Source: JAQUGA01 sp964521105
Lineage (GTDB): Bacteria > Bacteroidota > Bacteroidia > Bacteroidales > WCHB1-69
Reading direction: 5' to 3'
DNA: 10,302 nt
Assembly: GCA_964521105.1 (NCBI GenBank)
Contig: CAZFPO010000105.1
Span: 1-10,302, forward strand
The notes under the pieces are model-generated. The model was not told the origin of the DNA and did not search any database. It saw nothing but the letters and a program-made list of their open reading frames with translations. The position numbers were made by a program, and so were the translations under genes. Below, in pieces: positions 6,853 to 10,302 of the stretch. Positions within the stretch are counted from its first letter, which is position 1; each line of letters starts with the position of its first letter.

Positions 6853-6880
6853 AAAGATACAATTATTTTTGGAAAAACAA
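6852..6880 (-). promoter_or_regulatory. Promoter of the ATPase gene (TTG-N18-TATCTTTG)
   Basis: On the minus strand a TTG (6880-6878) is followed after 18 bases by TATCTTTG (6859-6852). This fits the Bacteroidetes TTG/TTTG, roughly 19 bases, TAnnTTTG promoter. Transcription would begin near 6846, about 50 bases before the ATG at 6796. It lies in the gap after the mfd stop codon, so the ATPase gene probably has its own promoter instead of depending on mfd read-through. Confidence 0.65.
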
Positions 6881-6904
6881 TTTTAAATTTAATAGTGATT
6901 GAAT

Positions 6905-9900
6905 TTAAAATTCACTTAAAAGCGTTATCGCCGAAACAATGCTAGGTGTTGAATTAAAACTGAGCGTGAGCAAATTGTCTTTTTGCCTCATTTTACATGT
7001 TTGTGGGTGGTTTTGAACATAATTCAAAAATCGTGAAAACAGTTCCGATTGATAATATTCCGAATCGGGATTGGATGGGAATTGAATTGTCATTTTGCCA
7101 TTTTTCAACGACGCTTTTTCTAACATGAGCTGACTGGCAATCAAACGAAGTTTCATCGATAAAATCAATTCGCGAGTTGGTTCGGGAATTTCACCGTAAA
7201 TATCTACTAATTTTTTGCCGAAAAAAGTTAAAGCTTCATCCGATTCGATTTTATCCAACTCCATGTATAAAGTCAAGCGTTCATTAATGTTTTGAACGTA
7301 TGAGTCTGGAATTAATAATTCCATGTCAGTTTCAATTTGACAATCTTTAACTGGCATTGTTTCTTGTTGAAAAAGGTCTTTAAACTCGTGAGTTTTTAAG
7401 TCCTGCATGGCTTCGTTAATGATGTTTTGGTAAGTTTCGTAACCAATTTCCGAAATAAAACCACTTTGCTCGGCACCTAAAATATTTCCTGCACCACGAA
7501 TGTCTAAATCGCGCATTGCAATGTTGAATCCGCTTCCCAAATCCGAAAACTCTTCGATGGCTTTTAAGCGTTTTTTAGCTTCATCGGTAAGGAGCGTTTT
7601 TGGTGGCGTTAGTAAATAACAGAAGGCTTTTTTGTTTGATCGTCCAACACGACCCCGAAGTTGATGTAAATCACTTAATCCATAATTTTGAGCTTCGTTG
7701 ATAATGATGGTATTGGCATTTGGAATATCGAGTCCCGACTCAATAATTGTGGTTGAAATAAGAACGTCAAAATTCCCATCCATAAAATCAACCATAATGT
7801 CTTCTAAAACATGACCTTCCATTTGACCGTGAGCCACTTTTATTTTTATTTGTGGCAAATTCCGCTGAATCATTCCTGCAATTTCATGTATATTATGGAT
7901 GCGATTATGAACAAAAAACACTTGTCCACTTCGAGATGTTTCATACAAAATGGCATCACGAATGAGGGCTTCGTTAAAGCTATGAACTTGTGTTTCAATA
8001 GGATAACGGTTGGGAGGTGGTGTGTTAATAATCGACAAATCGCGTGCTCCCATTAGCGAAAATTGTAAGGTTCGGGGAATAGGGGTAGCTGTGAGGGTAA
8101 GCGTATCAACATTTACTTTCATTTGTCGAAGTCGTTCTTTTGCACTAACTCCAAATTTTTGCTCTTCGTCGATGATAAGTAAACCTAAATTTTTGAATTC
8201 CACATCTTTACTCAATAAGCGATGAGTTCCAATTAAAATATCAACTTTCCCTTCAACTACTTTATGTAAGGTTTCTTTTTGAGCTTTTGTCGATTTAAAG
8301 CGGTTTATATAATCAACAGTGCATGGAAAATGATGCAATCGTTCCGAAAATGTTTGATAATGTTGCAATGCCAAAATGGTTGTGGGGACAAGAATTGCCA
8401 CTTGTTTGCTGTCCGAAACGGCTTTAAAAGCGGCTCTAACTGCAATTTCGGTTTTCCCAAAACCAACATCACCACAAATCAATCGATCCATAGGATATTC
8501 TTGTTCCATATCCTGTTTTACCGCCACGGTTGATTTTATTTGGTCAGGAGTGTCTTCGTATTGAAACGATGCTTCTAATTCGGTTTGCAAGTATGTGTCA
8601 GCCGAAAATTGAAATCCTTTTGCACTTTTTCGTGCCGCATATAATTTTATTAGTTCTTTAGCAATGTCTTTTACTTTGCCTTTTGCTTTTTCTTTTAATT
8701 TATTCCAACGGTTTGAGCCAATTTTGTCCAAAATAGGCAATGCTCCATCTTTTCCGCTGAATTTTGAAATTCGATGTAAAGAGTGAATGCTGATGTATAA
8801 AATGTCCTCATTTTTATACATAATGCGAATGGCTTCTTGTGTTTTCCCATTCATTTCTAGCTTTTCTAATCCGTCGTAACGCCCAATTCCATGATCTACA
8901 TGAACAATAAAGTCACCTGGTTTTAAGCCATAAATATCTTTTAAGGTCATTGCCTCGCCACGCGAATATTTTTCACGCAAAGCAAAACGATGGTATCTGT
9001 TAAAAATATGGTGTTCGGTAATGATTGCAGTGGAATTATCGGTATCAACAAAACCTTCATGTAAATTTATTTTTTGAAGTTGATACGAAAAATCTTTTTG
9101 ATTCGGCTGATCTTGTAAAATGGAATCAATTCGATTAAGTTGCGTTGCATTTCCCGAAGTGATGATGTTTGTGATGCCTTGCTGGTTGTTTTTTCGTATA
9201 AATCCAGTTAATAAATCGAAGTTTTTATTAAAATGAGGCAGCAAACTTGTGTTGAATTCAAAGGTAGTTTGATGTTGAAAGGATGGTGAATTCCCAAATT
9301 CAAATATTGGAAAAGATTCCATTCGATTTAGGAATAATTCCTTGTCAACAAAAAGTTTAGAAGGCTCTAAATGAGTAATTATGGAGCTTAGTTTATGATA
9401 TGCTTCGGTACATTTTGTGTATTCACTTTCGACGCTTTTTAACACCTCCTTAAAATTTTCAACCCAAACCGCTGAATTTTCGGGCAGATGCTCAAAGAGT
9501 GAAACATGCTCTGTATTAACTTCTAAATCTTTAATGTTTGGAATTATATTAATGTGCTCAAAATACTCAATTGAAATTTGCGATTCAGTATCAAATGAGC
9601 GTATGGTTTCAACGGATTTTGTTCCCATCTCAATTCGATAGGGCTTATCGTATGAAAATGAAAAAATATCGATAATTCCACCTCTAACCGAAAATTGTCC
9701 GGGCTCAAAAACGAAATCGGATTGCTCAAATTTGTTTTCCAGAAAAAATTCCATTAAAAAGTCAACATCTAAACCGTCTTTTTTCGAAATTTTGAAGGTG
9801 TTTTTATTGAGTTGTTTTTTTGTGATAATTTTTTCGGTAATTGCTTCGGGATACGTAATTAGTATAATTTTTTTTCCGCTTGCAATTTTGGTTAATGCTT

Positions 9901-10252
9901 CCGAACGCATTAATACATTAGCGTTATCGTGAGCTTCAACTTCGTATGGTCGTCGATAGGAAGTCGGAAAAAAGATGATGTTTTTGTTTTTGTAATCAAT
10001 TTCTTCCTCACTAAGTAATGCCTCGATGTCGTTATAAAAATAAGCAGCAGTTTCTTTATCAGGAAGAATGAAAAGATGTGTCCGCTTTTCGTGAAGTATT
10101 AGTTGAGCGGCAAAAATACTTTTAGCAGATCCAGCTAAATTTTTAAGAAGAATTTTTGTTTTTGAATTGGAGTCCTGAGTGGGAAAAAAATCAGAAAAAC
10201 TAAAATCGGATTTACTTTTATTTAGATATTCAAGAATGCTATGCGGCTTCAC
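6905..10252 (-). CDS. mfd: Transcription-repair coupling factor Mfd (TRCF), GTG start
   Basis: Mfd is a cytoplasmic ATP-driven DNA translocase that pushes stalled RNA polymerase off DNA lesions and recruits UvrA, starting transcription-coupled excision repair. The 1115 residues match the family's usual length and order. A UvrB-like N-terminal region includes RGGIIDIF (190-197). Its former P-loop region (about 38-51, NLAGSAKS) lacks GKT, as is known for this degenerate module. The RNA-polymerase-interacting region follows (about 435-515, with HVDHGIGRY at 451-459). The RecG-like motor has Walker A GDVGFGKT (594-601), DEEQ (695-698), TATPIPR (721-727) and RGRVGR (866-871). A TRCF C-terminal domain covers roughly 975-1075. 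The start is GTG: the next Met is residue 115, inside the conserved N-terminal module, and reading upstream in frame there is no ATG, GTG or TTG before a TAA at 10280-10282. Nine A residues immediately precede the GTG. The gene appears intact and monocistronic. Confidence 0.97.
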   Translation of the reverse strand: MKPHSILEYLNKSKSDFSFSDFFPTQDSNSKTKILLKNLAGSAKSIFAAQLILHEKRTHLFILPDKETAAYFYNDIEALLSEEEIDYKNKNIIFFPTSYRRPYEVEAHDNANVLMRSEALTKIASGKKIILITYPEAITEKIITKKQLNKNTFKISKKDGLDVDFLMEFFLENKFEQSDFVFEPGQFSVRGGIIDIFSFSYDKPYRIEMGTKSVETIRSFDTESQISIEYFEHINIIPNIKDLEVNTEHVSLFEHLPENSAVWVENFKEVLKSVESEYTKCTEAYHKLSSIITHLEPSKLFVDKELFLNRMESFPIFEFGNSPSFQHQTTFEFNTSLLPHFNKNFDLLTGFIRKNNQQGITNIITSGNATQLNRIDSILQDQPNQKDFSYQLQKINLHEGFVDTDNSTAIITEHHIFNRYHRFALREKYSRGEAMTLKDIYGLKPGDFIVHVDHGIGRYDGLEKLEMNGKTQEAIRIMYKNEDILYISIHSLHRISKFSGKDGALPILDKIGSNRWNKLKEKAKGKVKDIAKELIKLYAARKSAKGFQFSADTYLQTELEASFQYEDTPDQIKSTVAVKQDMEQEYPMDRLICGDVGFGKTEIAVRAAFKAVSDSKQVAILVPTTILALQHYQTFSERLHHFPCTVDYINRFKSTKAQKETLHKVVEGKVDILIGTHRLLSKDVEFKNLGLLIIDEEQKFGVSAKERLRQMKVNVDTLTLTATPIPRTLQFSLMGARDLSIINTPPPNRYPIETQVHSFNEALIRDAILYETSRSGQVFFVHNRIHNIHEIAGMIQRNLPQIKIKVAHGQMEGHVLEDIMVDFMDGNFDVLISTTIIESGLDIPNANTIIINEAQNYGLSDLHQLRGRVGRSNKKAFCYLLTPPKTLLTDEAKKRLKAIEEFSDLGSGFNIAMRDLDIRGAGNILGAEQSGFISEIGYETYQNIINEAMQDLKTHEFKDLFQQETMPVKDCQIETDMELLIPDSYVQNINERLTLYMELDKIESDEALTFFGKKLVDIYGEIPEPTRELILSMKLRLIASQLMLEKASLKNGKMTIQFPSNPDSEYYQSELFSRFLNYVQNHPQTCKMRQKDNLLTLSFNSTPSIVSAITLLSEF

Positions 10253-10262
10253 TTTTTTTTTG

Positions 10263-10270
10263 CAAAGATA
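10263..10270 (-). promoter_or_regulatory. Probable -7 box (TATCTTTG) of the mfd promoter
   Basis: On the minus strand TATCTTTG fits the Bacteroidetes primary-sigma -7 consensus TAnnTTTG. It ends 10 bases before the GTG of mfd, followed by one C and nine A. With the usual 5-7 base distance to the start point, the transcript would begin near 10257 and carry a leader of only about 5 bases. No clear TTG is visible at the -33 position, which is occupied by heptamer repeats. Confidence 0.55.
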
Positions 10271-10276
10271 GTAAAA

Positions 10277-10302
10277 GAGTTAAAAGTTTAGAGTTAAGAG
10301 TT
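10277..10302. repeat. Heptamer tandem repeat upstream of mfd, cut by window edge
   Basis: The plus strand reads GAGTTAA, AAGTTTA, GAGTTAA, GAGTT in exact 7-base phase (starts at 10277, 10284, 10291 and 10298). The second unit differs at two positions and the fourth is truncated by the end of the window, so the array may continue. It covers the place where the -33 element of the mfd promoter should be. Confidence 0.5.

Noticed and set aside
7811..8564. Cluster of short plus-strand open frames within mfd
   Set aside because: They are antisense to the strongly conserved helicase motifs of Mfd, so coding constraint is explained by mfd alone.

Overview
The window is AT-rich, compact, and carries every recognisable gene on the minus strand. 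It looks like a chromosomal segment of a Bacteroidota (Bacteroidetes) bacterium. The evidence is TAnnTTTG-type -7 promoter boxes upstream of mfd and of the ATPase gene, translation starts preceded by A-rich tracts instead of Shine-Dalgarno sequences, and the character of the proteins (Bacteroidetes-like two-domain Usp and TolC/adaptor pair). The genus cannot be fixed from this sequence.

Reading in the direction of transcription, from high to low coordinates: mfd (10252-6905), the transcription-repair coupling factor, begins at a GTG codon only 10 bases after a TATCTTTG box. A 108-base gap follows, holding a well-formed promoter whose expected start point lies inside a perfect palindrome, with a third copy of the half-site downstream. 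This promoter should drive a 379-aa ATPase of the ATPase_2/STAND-like type (6796-5657) with a C-terminal winged-helix-like region. Next comes a 528-base non-coding gap with three hairpin elements. Then a tight four-gene cluster runs 5128-782: TolC-type outer-membrane efflux protein, HlyD/MacA-type adaptor, tsaB (t6A tRNA modification) and a tandem-domain universal stress protein. Its junctions are 14 nt, 0 nt (TAA directly followed by ATG) and a 20-nt overlap, so it is probably one operon. The last 781 bases (positions 1-781) show no credible gene but hold three more long hairpins.

The TolC and adaptor proteins should form the outer-membrane and periplasmic parts of a tripartite efflux pump, but no inner-membrane pump or ABC component is present here. 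TsaB and Usp appear to be housekeeping passengers of the same transcript. Mfd stands alone.

No mobile element with a transposase, CRISPR array, tRNA, rRNA or convincing novel multi-gene system is visible. The signals most worth a second look are the triple GTAACGAAA operator-like array at the ATPase promoter, and a dispersed 19-nt hairpin unit (ATAGTCG-5 nt-CGACTAT) that occurs as inverted pairs in both intergenic regions about 5 kb apart, in the manner of REP/BIME elements.
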